This document shows, one piece after another, positions 4,395 to 11,508 of a DNA stretch of 11,508 nt. The first letter of the stretch is position 1; every line of letters begins with the position of its first letter. The DNA comes from an uncultured Mycoplasmatota bacterium. Its GTDB lineage: Bacteria > Bacillota_I > Bacilli_A > RF39 > UBA660. The notes below the pieces were generated by a model that saw only the letters and a list, made by a program, of their open reading frames with translations, had not been told where the DNA came from and did not search any database. The stretch lies in assembly GCA_948470005.1 (NCBI GenBank), contig CAOKNI010000034.1, positions 1-11,508 of the forward strand, read 5' to 3'. The translations under genes and the position numbers were made by a program.

Positions 4395-6939
4395 ATTCAG
4401 TTCTTAAGGCCTCAACTGGGTCTTTTTTACTGGCCATTTTAGCAGGTATTAGTCCTGCGATAACTGTTAGGAAGATACTTATAAATATTAGTATTAAACC
4501 GCCTATAAATGGCAATTTAGAAATGTTATTAATATTTGTAATAGATTTAATAACAATATTAATTGGGATATTTAGAAGTAAGGTAATTAAAATTCCCAGT
4601 ATTCCAGCACTAGCTCCAACTATTAAGGTTTCCGCATTAAATACACGAGATATATCTTTTTTGCTAGCTCCAATACTTCTTAGTATTCCAATTTCTTTGG
4701 TTCTTTCTAGTACGGAAATGTAAGTAATAATTCCAATCATGATTGAAGATACAATTAATGATATACTTACAAAAGCCATTAGGACGTAACTGATAATATT
4801 TATAATATTAGATACACCATTCATCATAACAGCGATGAAGTCGGTGTAAGTAATTTTATTTTCTTCAGTAGTATTTTTATTGTATTCATCAATTAAATCA
4901 GCAATACTTTCTTTAGCATCGAAGCCTTTAGCATAAATGTTTATAATGCTTGGTTTATCAAGGTCCATTATGCCAAGTTTTTTTAGATTTGCATCAAAAG
5001 TAGCGCTAGCATTTTCTTGATAATTTTTAATTACTTCGGCAAGTTTATCTTGAGGAAGAGTTGCAAGATATGCTTTTTCAGCATTACTTAGGTTGTTTAG
5101 ATTAAATTCTTCATCACTAAATTCACTATTTGTAAATATGTTGGTTTTAGGGTTAGCTATTTGCTCTTTAGCAATAGCACTTTCATTTATTTTATCAATA
5201 ACATATTTAGTAAGGTCACTAGTATATAAAATACCACCATAAGTGTTAGACGTTACTGTGTCATCTTTGGCTTTTATAATACCAACAACTTTTAATTCTA
5301 AAGCATTTTTTAATTTATTGTTTAGGTATTTTTCATCATCTTTTTTGTTAACCCATATTTTGCCTTGCTTTTCATAATAATCAGTGTTTAGTAAAACTCG
5401 GAATTTATTATTTAAAAGCTCTTCATAAGTGTAAGATAATTCTTTTAAATCTTCTACTTTACCACCATTTAAAACAGTTTTGTATTTTTCTACTAATTCA
5501 TCACCATCTAGTATACCTATTGCATATAAAGCATAATCACTAATGCAATTGTCTTTATTTACAAGTAAGACTACTTCATTATAATTGTTTGGAAGAGAAC
5601 CAGCCAAAACTTCGTATTGCTCTTTGATTAATTCTTTGTTATTTAACATTTCGGTGAAAGCATTATAGCTAGTAGCCGCACCACCCATAAGTTCACCCAT
5701 GTTATTCATATCATTCATTCCAAGTTTGGAAATGATTTGATCTGGATTAACTAAGGTATAACTATCATTATTTTCTTTATAGATATTTAAATCTAAATCG
5801 TAAGAGTATTGAATATCATTTACATAATCGTTAAATTTATCTTTATTTTTTACTAAATATTTTTTAAACTCATAAAGATTGTTCGTTTTAGCACCATTAC
5901 TCATTAAAGATAGCATAGAGCTTGTAATATTATTGGAATGAATTTTACCATCATTATAAGTTTTAGCATTGGTCGTGCTAGTCGCCGCATTTAGTAAGGC
6001 ACCAGTATCCATTGTAGTCTCTTGCAGAGTTATAGGGTAACTAGATAAAGTGTCTTCTTCTACCTTGTTAATGTATGACTGCATTCCACTAGATAACGAT
6101 AATATAAGTGCAATACCGATAATACCAATGGAACCAGCAAAGGCAGTTAGTAATGTTCTTCCTTTTTTAGTAAGTAAGTTATTCATACTAAGAGATAAAG
6201 CTGTTAAAAAGGACATATTAGTTTTTTCTTTAGAAGTGTGTTCGCTCTCTAATTCTTTATCTTTACAAGGATTAGAGTCATCAACAACATTACCGTCTAA
6301 TAGTTTAATAATTCTAGTGGAATATTCCTCAGCAAGTTCAGGATTATGGGTTACCATGATGACTAGCTTTTCTTTAGCAATATTTTTAAGTAATTCCATA
6401 ATTTGGATGCTTGTTTTAGAATCTAGGGCACCTGTAGGTTCATCAGCAAGTAAAATATCAGGATTCCCGACTAAAGCTCTGGCGATAGCAACTCTTTGCA
6501 TTTGGCCACCGCTCATTTCATTTGGCTTTTTGTTTATTTGGTCGCCTAGTCCTACGTCTTTTAAAGCTTTAATAGCTCTTTTTCTTCGTTCAGCTTTACT
6601 TACACCAGCTAAAGTTAAGGCAAGTTCTACATTCGCAAGAACCGTTTGATGGGGAATTAAATTGTAATTTTGAAATACAAAACCTATACGATGATTACGA
6701 TAATTATCCCAGTCTTTGTCTTTGAAGTTTTTGGTGGTTTTTCCATTAATTATTAAATCACCACTTGTATAATTATCAAGGCCACCAATGATGTTTAAAA
6801 GGGTTGTTTTACCACATCCAGAAGGGCCTAAAATACTTACAAACTCAGTTTCACGAAATAATAAATTTATTCCTTTTAAGGCACTCACACTATTTGTACC
6901 TGTTAAGTACTTTTTGGTTATTTTTTTTAGTTCTAACAT
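4393..6939 (-). CDS. MacB-like ABC exporter, fused ATPase and permease
   Basis: A single 848-residue chain. The N-terminal ATPase domain (1-220) has Walker A GPSGCGKTT (38-46), Q-loop Gln90, signature MSGGQMQR (142-149), Walker B ILLADEPTGALD (162-173) and H-loop His198. After a linker comes TM1 (about 262-285), a large extracytoplasmic domain (about 286-705), then an FtsX-type core with three helices (about 715-745, 773-795, 813-835) carrying ERTKEIGILRSIGASKKDI between the second and third helices; the end is KKDPVEALRTE. This four-helix fold is the type VII (MacB/LolCDE) architecture, which acts by mechanotransmission. Unlike Gram-negative MacB it has no outer-membrane partner, and its external domain looks larger than the roughly 230 residues of MacB. 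The substrate is unknown; antimicrobial peptide or lipoprotein-related substrates are possible. ATG 6939 is preceded by AAAGGAA, a promoter (6979-7007) and its own terminator, so it is monocistronic. Confidence 0.9.
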   Translation of the reverse strand: MLELKKITKKYLTGTNSVSALKGINLLFRETEFVSILGPSGCGKTTLLNIIGGLDNYTSGDLIINGKTTKNFKDKDWDNYRNHRIGFVFQNYNLIPHQTVLANVELALTLAGVSKAERRKRAIKALKDVGLGDQINKKPNEMSGGQMQRVAIARALVGNPDILLADEPTGALDSKTSIQIMELLKNIAKEKLVIMVTHNPELAEEYSTRIIKLLDGNVVDDSNPCKDKELESEHTSKEKTNMSFLTALSLSMNNLLTKKGRTLLTAFAGSIGIIGIALILSLSSGMQSYINKVEEDTLSSYPITLQETTMDTGALLNAATSTTNAKTYNDGKIHSNNITSSMLSLMSNGAKTNNLYEFKKYLVKNKDKFNDYVNDIQYSYDLDLNIYKENNDSYTLVNPDQIISKLGMNDMNNMGELMGGAATSYNAFTEMLNNKELIKEQYEVLAGSLPNNYNEVVLLVNKDNCISDYALYAIGILDGDELVEKYKTVLNGGKVEDLKELSYTYEELLNNKFRVLLNTDYYEKQGKIWVNKKDDEKYLNNKLKNALELKVVGIIKAKDDTVTSNTYGGILYTSDLTKYVIDKINESAIAKEQIANPKTNIFTNSEFSDEEFNLNNLSNAEKAYLATLPQDKLAEVIKNYQENASATFDANLKKLGIMDLDKPSIINIYAKGFDAKESIADLIDEYNKNTTEENKITYTDFIAVMMNGVSNIINIISYVLMAFVSISLIVSSIMIGIITYISVLERTKEIGILRSIGASKKDISRVFNAETLIVGASAGILGILITLLLNIPINIVIKSITNINNISKLPFIGGLILIFISIFLTVIAGLIPAKMASKKDPVEALRTE

Positions 6940-6978
6940 ATTGTTCCTTTCTTATATCATTTTACTTGATATAAATAA

Positions 6979-7007
6979 ATTATATTCTTTTAAATAGTTT
7001 AAGTCAA
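6979..7007 (-). promoter_or_regulatory. Promoter of the ABC exporter gene
   Basis: On the minus strand TTGACT (7007 to 7002) and TATAAT (6984 to 6979) are 17 bp apart, about 40 bp ahead of the ATG. The start should be near 6972. An inverted repeat, ACTAAT (7007-7012) and ATTAGT (7020-7025), borders the -35 box and could be an operator. Confidence 0.8.
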
Positions 7008-7106
7008 CTAATAATTATAATTAGTATAATAGGTTTATAAGTCAAATTTATTAAGCTTTGTAATATATATTGTTAATAAGAAATAGCGTCTTTAAAATTT
7101 TTGCAA

Positions 7107-7147
7107 TTGCATCATTATATTACAAAACAACAATATATTTGATGCAA
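7107..7147. repeat. Inverted repeat between the divergent genes
   Basis: TTGCATCA (7107-7114) and TGATGCAA (7140-7147) are perfect inverted arms; TTATATT/AATATAT extends the pairing inward. It lies between the exporter promoter and the promoter of the 339-aa gene and could be a regulator site. Other nested repeats occur nearby: TTTGTAATATA (7057-7067) with TATATTACAAA (7116-7126). No function is proven, and AT-rich DNA gives such repeats easily, but the first has GC-containing arms. Confidence 0.45.
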
Positions 7148-7177
7148 ATAAAATTGTTATAATGAAAAACTCTTTAA

Positions 7178-7206
7178 TTGTAATAGTTATAACTTTATGA
7201 TATACT
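7178..7206 (+). promoter_or_regulatory. Extended -10 promoter for the 339-aa gene
   Basis: TTGTAA at 7178-7183, a 17-bp spacer, then TATACT at 7201-7206 preceded by TGA, an extended -10. Transcription should start near 7213, after the ATG at 7197 but before the one at 7233, which supports the later start codon. Confidence 0.65.
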
Positions 7207-7221
7207 TAATTTATATTTTAT

Positions 7222-7226
7222 GGAGG
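7222..7226 (+). promoter_or_regulatory. Ribosome site deciding start 7233
   Basis: GGAGG lies six bases ahead of ATG 7233. The earlier in-frame ATG at 7197 has no ribosome site and lies within the promoter. Confidence 0.85.
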
Positions 7227-7232
7227 TTTGGC

Positions 7233-8252
7233 ATGAGTTTAACTAAAATTCCTTATGAGATTAATTTAAAAGCCACGGTAATATTTTTAAATATGTTTGG
7301 TCTTAAATTAAGTGAAGCAAAGGAAAAGTCTGGTAAAGAAATTTCCATTTTAGATAAAGATAATAAAGTAGTTGGAAGTATTATAATGTTAGAAGATAGT
7401 ATTAATATAAATGCTATTTCAGATATTGGGCAAGTGTTTGCCAGTTATAAACCTGCGGTCGCATCACTAGCAATAGATACAGAAGTTAAGAGTATGCCTA
7501 GAAGTGCGGATTGGAAGGCTGATATCAGATATGAAATCAATAAAAATGCAAGTGAAATTATAAAAGGAATGTGCCTTATTTCTTTTGCAATGGATGAAGA
7601 AATGGGAACAAATTGTACGGTAAGTCATAGCCTAAGATATTTTTTAGAAAGTAAAGAAATAATGACTTTACAAATGCTTCTTGGAAGTACCCTTTTTAGT
7701 TTAAATTATTATAATGGAGATATGGCGGAAGATATAATAATTGCTCCTAATTCTTTAAACGCTGGTTATGTTTGGCATGATTTAAAATGGGGTCAATATG
7801 TAAGTGGTATGGGATATCCAAGAAGAGTATATACTTCAATTAGAGATTATAGCCCAGAAGAAAAAAACAAATTAGGTCTTCTTTATTATGATAGTGAATA
7901 TGGAGATATTAAAGATGATAGATTTCTTGCTATAGCTAAAAAAGATTATGATAGCATTCATAATATTAATGGAAAAGGACATATTCTGCAGTTAGGTGAA
8001 TTAATAAAAGAAAATGACCCATATTTATATGAAAGAATAAACGAATTGAGAAGTACACTAACAAGTGGTGACGTATCACTTTTAGATAATTTAATAAGTG
8101 TAAGTTTGGAAGGGTATCCTGATGACGTTATAGAAGGTTTATTTGGTATAAAAAAAGATCCACTTAAGTATAATGGTCAATTAAGAAATCTTAAAAATAC
8201 GCATATTGGAATAGATGAGTTATTTAAGCTTTCAGATGGGGAGGAAAACTAA
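7233..8252 (+). CDS. Unrecognised soluble protein (339 aa)
   Basis: I do not recognise this protein. It has 339 residues from ATG 7233 (MSLTKIPYEIN). There is no signal peptide and no clear membrane helix, so it is probably cytosolic. The first 70 residues look alpha/beta, with ISILDKDNKVVGSIIM like a small beta hairpin. The middle has aromatic-rich segments such as AGYVWHDLKWGQYVSGMGYP. The C-terminal 90 residues look helical with repeated Leu/Asp (YLYERINELRSTL, DVSLLDNLISVSL). It is the first gene of a unit with the lipoprotein gene at 8254, whose start is one base beyond its stop, and the 511-aa gene at 8727. The region could bind a polymer or protein, but no catalytic motif is visible. 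Confidence 0.8.
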   Translation: MSLTKIPYEINLKATVIFLNMFGLKLSEAKEKSGKEISILDKDNKVVGSIIMLEDSININAISDIGQVFASYKPAVASLAIDTEVKSMPRSADWKADIRYEINKNASEIIKGMCLISFAMDEEMGTNCTVSHSLRYFLESKEIMTLQMLLGSTLFSLNYYNGDMAEDIIIAPNSLNAGYVWHDLKWGQYVSGMGYPRRVYTSIRDYSPEEKNKLGLLYYDSEYGDIKDDRFLAIAKKDYDSIHNINGKGHILQLGELIKENDPYLYERINELRSTLTSGDVSLLDNLISVSLEGYPDDVIEGLFGIKKDPLKYNGQLRNLKNTHIGIDELFKLSDGEEN

Positions 8253-8253
8253 A

Positions 8254-8706
8254 ATGAAAAAATATCTAATATTATTAATAATTAGTGTAATTTTTTGTAG
8301 TGCTTGCAGCAAAAAAGATATTACAGAGTGTTCTTATACTGGTACGCCACAAGAAGGAATGGATGTTAGCTATTACTATGAAATTACTTCAAATGAAGGG
8401 TATGTTGAAATGTTAAAAAGTGAAGAAGTAATTACTTTTAGTAGTAAGACTGATGCCGAATCTTTTAAGAGTGTGATGGCTAAAACTTATGAACCTTATC
8501 AAAACCTTAAATATTATGATTATGATATTACCTTAAAAGATAATACGGTTACCAGAAAGTCTAAAGTTAATTATGCGAAAATTGATATCAATAAAGTAAA
8601 AGAAATTAGTAATGATGAATTAATTGGGGATAATGGTAAGATAAAACTTGATGATATGATTAATGTTTATAAGAAGATTGGGGCGACTTGTAAGCAAAAT
8701 AATTAA
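8254..8706 (+). CDS. Small lipoprotein, possibly DUF1307/YehR-like
   Basis: The protein has 150 residues from ATG 8254, set by GGGGAGG at 8238-8244, which lies within the end of the upstream gene. An N-terminal MKKY and a hydrophobic segment lead to CSAC (residues 15-18). Cys18 would be lipid-modified, although the lipobox is unusual in having Cys15 at -3 in place of Leu. The mature part starts SKKDITECSYTG and is mostly beta strands, with Cys26 and Cys146 available for a disulfide. The late segment DITLKDNTVTRKSKVNYAKI followed by DINKV recalls the DUF1307 (YehR-like) lipoprotein family, from memory and only weakly. It should sit on the outer face of the membrane. It is tightly coupled to the preceding gene. 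Confidence 0.75.
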   Translation: MKKYLILLIISVIFCSACSKKDITECSYTGTPQEGMDVSYYYEITSNEGYVEMLKSEEVITFSSKTDAESFKSVMAKTYEPYQNLKYYDYDITLKDNTVTRKSKVNYAKIDINKVKEISNDELIGDNGKIKLDDMINVYKKIGATCKQNN

Positions 8707-8726
8707 ATTAGTAAAGGAGTTTTGTT

Positions 8727-10262
8727 GTGGGGGCTTTTAATATTGATGATAATTTAATTAGTGATTTTTTAATAGATAAAGAAGTATTAAACACAATAAA
8801 TAGAATACTTAAACAGACAAATTGTGATGATGTTAAAGAAGATATTTTATTTATTATGCTTAGTGTTGCCAAATGTATTGCTGGGGGTAGTGTTTCTTTA
8901 GCAGAACTAAGTTTAGTGGGGGAGTGTTTAATTTCTTTTTCTATGCATGAAAAATATCATAATTTAATTTCTAAGATTAAGAGACTTTCGGAGTTTCGAG
9001 GTATCGTTACCATTGCGAGAATTTATGGAAATGGTAATAGATTAGAAGCTTATGACCTTTATCCTTATTTACTTTGGCTTCTGGATAATGATAATTTAAA
9101 TGCACCACAATATATATTGGTAGAAAAACTTTTAAAAAGTAGATTAATATATTATAATAAAGACAATTTAGAAGAAATTTTAGCTTTAATAAAATGTTTA
9201 GATATAAATACAAGTATAGAAGAAGTAAATATTATTTACAATATTTTAGTGTCGCCTATTTTTTTGAGTTGCGAGAAAGAAGATTATCGCAAACTGGTTT
9301 ACTTGTGTTTAAGCACTAATCTTTGGCGATTTTTGCATATTGCTTTTAATGATATTTTTTTAGATAGAGATAAGCTCTTTTTATTAGTTAATTATTATTA
9401 TCAAATGGCAGAATATTGTGTTAGCATTGATAATTTTGAAAGCAGTGTTTTTAGAGTGCCTTTAATGGATAAAATGATTTGGTTGGATAGTTCTCTTTAT
9501 AAGCAAAGATTAAATGATATTTTAACGAATAAAAATAGCGAAATAGCTGCGAGAATAATTAGCCTAGATGATACATGGGGAAATATAGATGTTTTACTTA
9601 ATAAATTACAAGAATTTGGGATGGTAGCTTTTCCCTTAGTAAAGAATGTCAGTAATACTTTTTTAAGCCCCATAGTTAGAAGTTTAGATAATGGTTACTT
9701 AGATTTAGTGTTAGGTCTTGTTTTAGAATATAATGAGGAAAAATCGGGTGAAAAAAGGTCGTTAATAGATGCTAAACTGAGTGCTTTAGAGAAAATACTT
9801 GGAAATACCATTATTTATCAGAACAATAAAGTGCGATTAGATTATGTTATAAAAATTATTTTGGAACTTGATAGTGAAATTGTAATAGATTCGATTGCTA
9901 CTTTTGCAAGTTCAATTAAATCAGTTTATTATACAGATTTAGAATTTAGGGAGGTTATTTTAGTTTTAATGGATACAAGTGATTTAATAGGAAGAGTTAG
10001 ACCTTATGAAAGTAGTTATTTTATTCTTAATAGCTTATTTATAAATGAAGGGGTGCCGTTTGTTTGTAAAAATACGATTATAGAAATGGCAAAGAGTATG
10101 GATAGAAAAACTATTTTAGAATTTTCAGAGAGACTTCATGTTTTAGGGGTGAAGATGCGAAATTTGTATGGCCTTAATTATGGGATTGGTGATAACGGTA
10201 TTATGAATATTAAAGAAGTAAAAGATGGAGAGTTTTTAAGAGAGCTTTTGAAAAAAGAGTAA
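8727..10262 (+). CDS. Unrecognised helical protein (511 aa)
   Basis: I do not recognise this protein. It has 511 residues with a GTG start at 8727; AAAGGAG seven bases upstream supports that start, and no good ATG lies near. No signal peptide or membrane helix is seen. It looks almost wholly alpha-helical, with many amphipathic Leu/Ile segments of 15-25 residues (for example ISKIKRLSEF, YPYLLWLLDN, LVEKLLKSRL, LNKLQEFGMV), which suggests a HEAT/ARM-like solenoid or scaffold rather than an enzyme. No catalytic motif is visible. It lies 20 bp after the lipoprotein gene with no terminator between, so it is probably in the same unit. A promoter follows for the next pair. Confidence 0.8.
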   Translation: MGAFNIDDNLISDFLIDKEVLNTINRILKQTNCDDVKEDILFIMLSVAKCIAGGSVSLAELSLVGECLISFSMHEKYHNLISKIKRLSEFRGIVTIARIYGNGNRLEAYDLYPYLLWLLDNDNLNAPQYILVEKLLKSRLIYYNKDNLEEILALIKCLDINTSIEEVNIIYNILVSPIFLSCEKEDYRKLVYLCLSTNLWRFLHIAFNDIFLDRDKLFLLVNYYYQMAEYCVSIDNFESSVFRVPLMDKMIWLDSSLYKQRLNDILTNKNSEIAARIISLDDTWGNIDVLLNKLQEFGMVAFPLVKNVSNTFLSPIVRSLDNGYLDLVLGLVLEYNEEKSGEKRSLIDAKLSALEKILGNTIIYQNNKVRLDYVIKIILELDSEIVIDSIATFASSIKSVYYTDLEFREVILVLMDTSDLIGRVRPYESSYFILNSLFINEGVPFVCKNTIIEMAKSMDRKTILEFSERLHVLGVKMRNLYGLNYGIGDNGIMNIKEVKDGEFLRELLKKE

Positions 10263-10269
10263 TTATTAG

Positions 10270-10299
10270 TTGCATTTTAAGAGTAGTTTGTGGTATTAT
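10270..10299 (+). promoter_or_regulatory. Extended -10 promoter for the 113-aa and lipoprotein pair
   Basis: TTGCAT at 10270-10275, an 18-bp spacer, and TATTAT at 10294-10299 preceded by TGG (extended -10). The start would be near 10306, 34 bp ahead of ATG 10340. Read-through from the upstream gene is also possible, as no terminator is seen. Confidence 0.6.
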
Positions 10300-10339
10300 A
10301 GCGGTACTTTGGTTAAAAATTTAGAAAGGCGGTAAAATA

Positions 10340-10681
10340 ATGAATAAACTTATTATACAAGCTGAGTCTCATCTGGCTTCTTTAGAAGAGGAACTTGCTT
10401 TAAAAACAGAAGATCCCACAGAACAATATTTAAATTATTTAATCTATTTAATTGGTAATAAAATTTCGATGCTATCAGATGAGGTAGCAAATAAACTAAA
10501 CAGGCGTTTTGATTCTTATTTAGCACGTTATGGTAATGGAAGAGCGCAAGCAGTAATATGGCTATTAGAGGCATTTAGAATAGAAGTAGATAGTGAATTA
10601 TTAAAAGCTCAAGAAAAAGAATTTTATACTGATGATAGTATGGTAAGACAACTTATAAATGTGAAAGATATGAGATTATGA
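10340..10681 (+). CDS. Unrecognised small helical protein (113 aa)
   Basis: The protein has 113 residues and is rich in charged, amphipathic helices (AESHLASLEEELALK near residues 8-22, EVANKLNRRFDSYLARYG, VIWLLEAFRIEVDSELLKA). It has no signal peptide, no membrane helix and no cysteine. It is probably cytosolic. AAAGGCGGT gives a strong start. Its TGA stop (10679-10681) overlaps the ATG of the lipoprotein gene in the ATGA arrangement, so the two are translationally coupled and probably made in fixed ratio. I cannot assign a family. Confidence 0.8.
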   Translation: MNKLIIQAESHLASLEEELALKTEDPTEQYLNYLIYLIGNKISMLSDEVANKLNRRFDSYLARYGNGRAQAVIWLLEAFRIEVDSELLKAQEKEFYTDDSMVRQLINVKDMRL

Positions 10682-11193
10682 GACAAGTTAAAGAAAGACT
10701 CCTTGCTTTATGTTTAGCAGGTTCTTGTATGCTTGGCTTAAGTGGCTGTTCCGGTCGCAAAATATATGCTGGCCAAAATACTTGTTCAATTGAGTATACA
10801 GGTGATTATATTAATGGAAAAATTGGCTATCATACAATAGATGAATATATGCGAATAGTTACTTTTTCCCAAGAAAATGCTACATTTAGAAGGTTAATAG
10901 TTCTTAATGAGAGCTTTACAACTTATACTTTTGGGAAACGAACCAAGACTATTAAGTATTATGATGTAGAAAAAGGGATTTTATTATTAGAATATGAAGA
11001 AGATTTGGTAAGTGGCGAAAGAGAGTATACATGTGGCGATAAACTTACAATTATAAATGAACAAGATTATTTACCTTTTTTGTTACAAGAAGGAAAAATA
11101 GAATATGATTATGATGTGAGTGAACTTATTAGTTTTTATCATGAAAAAATTGAACCAGCTCTTGATAGTGATGATGCTTTAGCTTTAAATTAG
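10678..11193 (+). CDS. Small lipoprotein, unknown function
   Basis: The protein has 171 residues. A basic N-terminus (MRQVKERL) and a hydrophobic stretch end in a canonical lipobox LSGC (residues 21-24), so Cys24 should be lipid-modified and the protein anchored on the outer face of the membrane. The mature part is mainly beta, with Tyr/Thr-rich strands (TCSIEYTGDYINGKIGY, RTKTIKYYD, REYTCGDKLTI); Cys36 and Cys119 could form a disulfide. The early segment TCSIEYTG loosely recalls ECSYTG in the other lipoprotein of this cluster. The C-terminus is acidic. The start overlaps the upstream gene (ATGA), and a terminator follows directly. Confidence 0.8.
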   Translation: MRQVKERLLALCLAGSCMLGLSGCSGRKIYAGQNTCSIEYTGDYINGKIGYHTIDEYMRIVTFSQENATFRRLIVLNESFTTYTFGKRTKTIKYYDVEKGILLLEYEEDLVSGEREYTCGDKLTIINEQDYLPFLLQEGKIEYDYDVSELISFYHEKIEPALDSDDALALN

Positions 11194-11217
11194 GAGTTCT
11201 GATTGAATTCTTTTTTA
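11192..11217 (+). terminator. Terminator at the end of the five-gene cluster
   Basis: GAGTTC (11194-11199) pairs with GAATTC (11205-11210), with one G-T wobble and a five-base loop, followed by TTTTTT. It overlaps the stop codon region of the lipoprotein gene. Confidence 0.75.
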
Positions 11218-11354
11218 TTTTTAAAAAATTAGTGCAAATTATCATAAAGCTCTTGTAATTTACTTTAGAATATTATATAGTATAAATATATGATAGAAAA
11301 TACTCATATATATTTTTATCATAATATGTGAATATATAAAGCAAAAGGGAAGTT

Positions 11355-11372
11355 TTGACATGTTTTGTCGAA
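11355..11372 (+). promoter_or_regulatory. TTGACA/TGTCGAA palindromic element
   Basis: TTGACA (11355-11360), five bases, then TGTCGAA (11366-11372). GACA and TGTC are inverted arms. TTTTGTCGAA also matches the Spo0A box core (TGTCGAA). An exact TATAAT lies at 11400-11405 but is 39 bp beyond TTGACA, so this is not an ordinary promoter; a separate -35 for that -10 is not obvious. It may be an operator or activator site for the gene at 11430. Confidence 0.45.
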
Positions 11373-11429
11373 TGTAATGAAAGTAAATAGCAAAAGTACT
11401 ATAATATCAGAAGTAAGGGATGAATGGAA

Positions 11430-11508
11430 ATGGAATACATAAGAAAAAATAGGAAAAAATTGTTAATAATAATAGGAATATTGTTAATAGTAACATTGGG
11501 AGTAAGTT
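11430..11508 (+). CDS. N-terminus of a membrane or exported protein (runs off window)
   Basis: The frame is open from ATG 11430 (an earlier in-frame ATG is at 11424) to the end of the window. It reads MEYIRKNRKKLLIIIGILLI and continues hydrophobic: a basic stretch followed by a strongly hydrophobic helix, so it is a signal anchor or signal peptide. AAGGGA at 11415-11420 is a plausible ribosome site for either start; spacing favours 11430. Only 26 codons are visible, so nothing more can be said of the function. Confidence 0.65.
   Translation, partial: MEYIRKNRKKLLIIIGILLIVTLGVS

Noticed and set aside
6050..6649. Long plus-strand open frame opposite the ABC ATPase domain
   Set aside because: It is the antisense of a highly conserved ATPase; it has no ribosome site or promoter and its translation resembles no protein.
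7197..7232. N-terminal extension of the 339-aa protein from ATG 7197
   Set aside because: This ATG lacks a ribosome site and lies in the -10 region; ATG 7233 has GGAGG at good spacing.
9007..9213. Minus-strand open frame inside the 511-aa gene
   Set aside because: It is contained in a real gene on the other strand, has AT-driven composition and no supporting start signal.
11289..11323. Hairpin TATGATA/TATCATA as a terminator or regulator
   Set aside because: The arms are almost wholly A/T, no T run follows on either strand, and such repeats are expected by chance in this AT-rich DNA.
1..11508. CRISPR array, insertion sequence or integrase
   Set aside because: No regularly spaced direct repeats, transposase, recombinase or terminal repeats were seen on either strand.

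Overview
The window is strongly AT-rich, uses the standard genetic code (TGA is a stop, e.g. at 3503-3505), and has strong AGGAGG-type ribosome sites and near-consensus sigma-A promoters. This points to a low-GC Firmicute in or near the Bacilli/Mollicutes-related gut lineages. No marker here fixes the genus.

Layout. (1) 2-2034 is the ribosomal stalk locus: the 3' end of rplK (L11, with an unusual C-terminal tail), rplA (L1), a consensus promoter inside the end of rplA, an L10 autoregulatory leader with its attenuator, rplJ (L10), rplL (L7/L12) and a terminator. rpoB, the common next gene, is absent. (2) 2035-4394 is an accessory and decay zone. A minus-strand pseudogene (2064-2492) reads, across at least four frame changes, like a type III toxin of the ToxN/CptN/TenpN group. 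Just upstream of it lie a minus-strand terminator and a compact structured RNA, as expected of the antitoxin RNA in such a system. Three small membrane-anchored proteins follow on the plus strand; the second has a textbook prepilin cleavage site and the third is its paralogue. Then comes a broken AAA (AAA_14/DUF4143) ATPase with a frameshift, a large internal deletion and nonsense codons. (3) 4372-6984 (minus) is a complete MacB-like ABC exporter, ATPase and permease in one chain, with a clear promoter and a terminator touching its stop codon. (4) 7178-11217 (plus) is a cluster of five genes I do not recognise: two soluble proteins (339 and 511 aa), a small soluble 113-aa protein and two small lipoproteins, in two transcription units. 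(5) 11218-11508 is an intergenic region with a palindromic TTGACA/TGTCGAA element, then the first codons of a membrane or exported protein that runs off the end.

How the parts work together. The ribosomal genes build the GTPase-stalk region of the 50S subunit, with L10-L7/L12 made under feedback control at the leader. The ABC protein probably exports a substrate or remodels the envelope by mechanotransmission. The five-gene cluster joins cytosolic proteins to surface lipoproteins, but its job cannot be read from the sequence. The most interesting signal is the decayed type III toxin-antitoxin locus, which was hidden by frameshifts.
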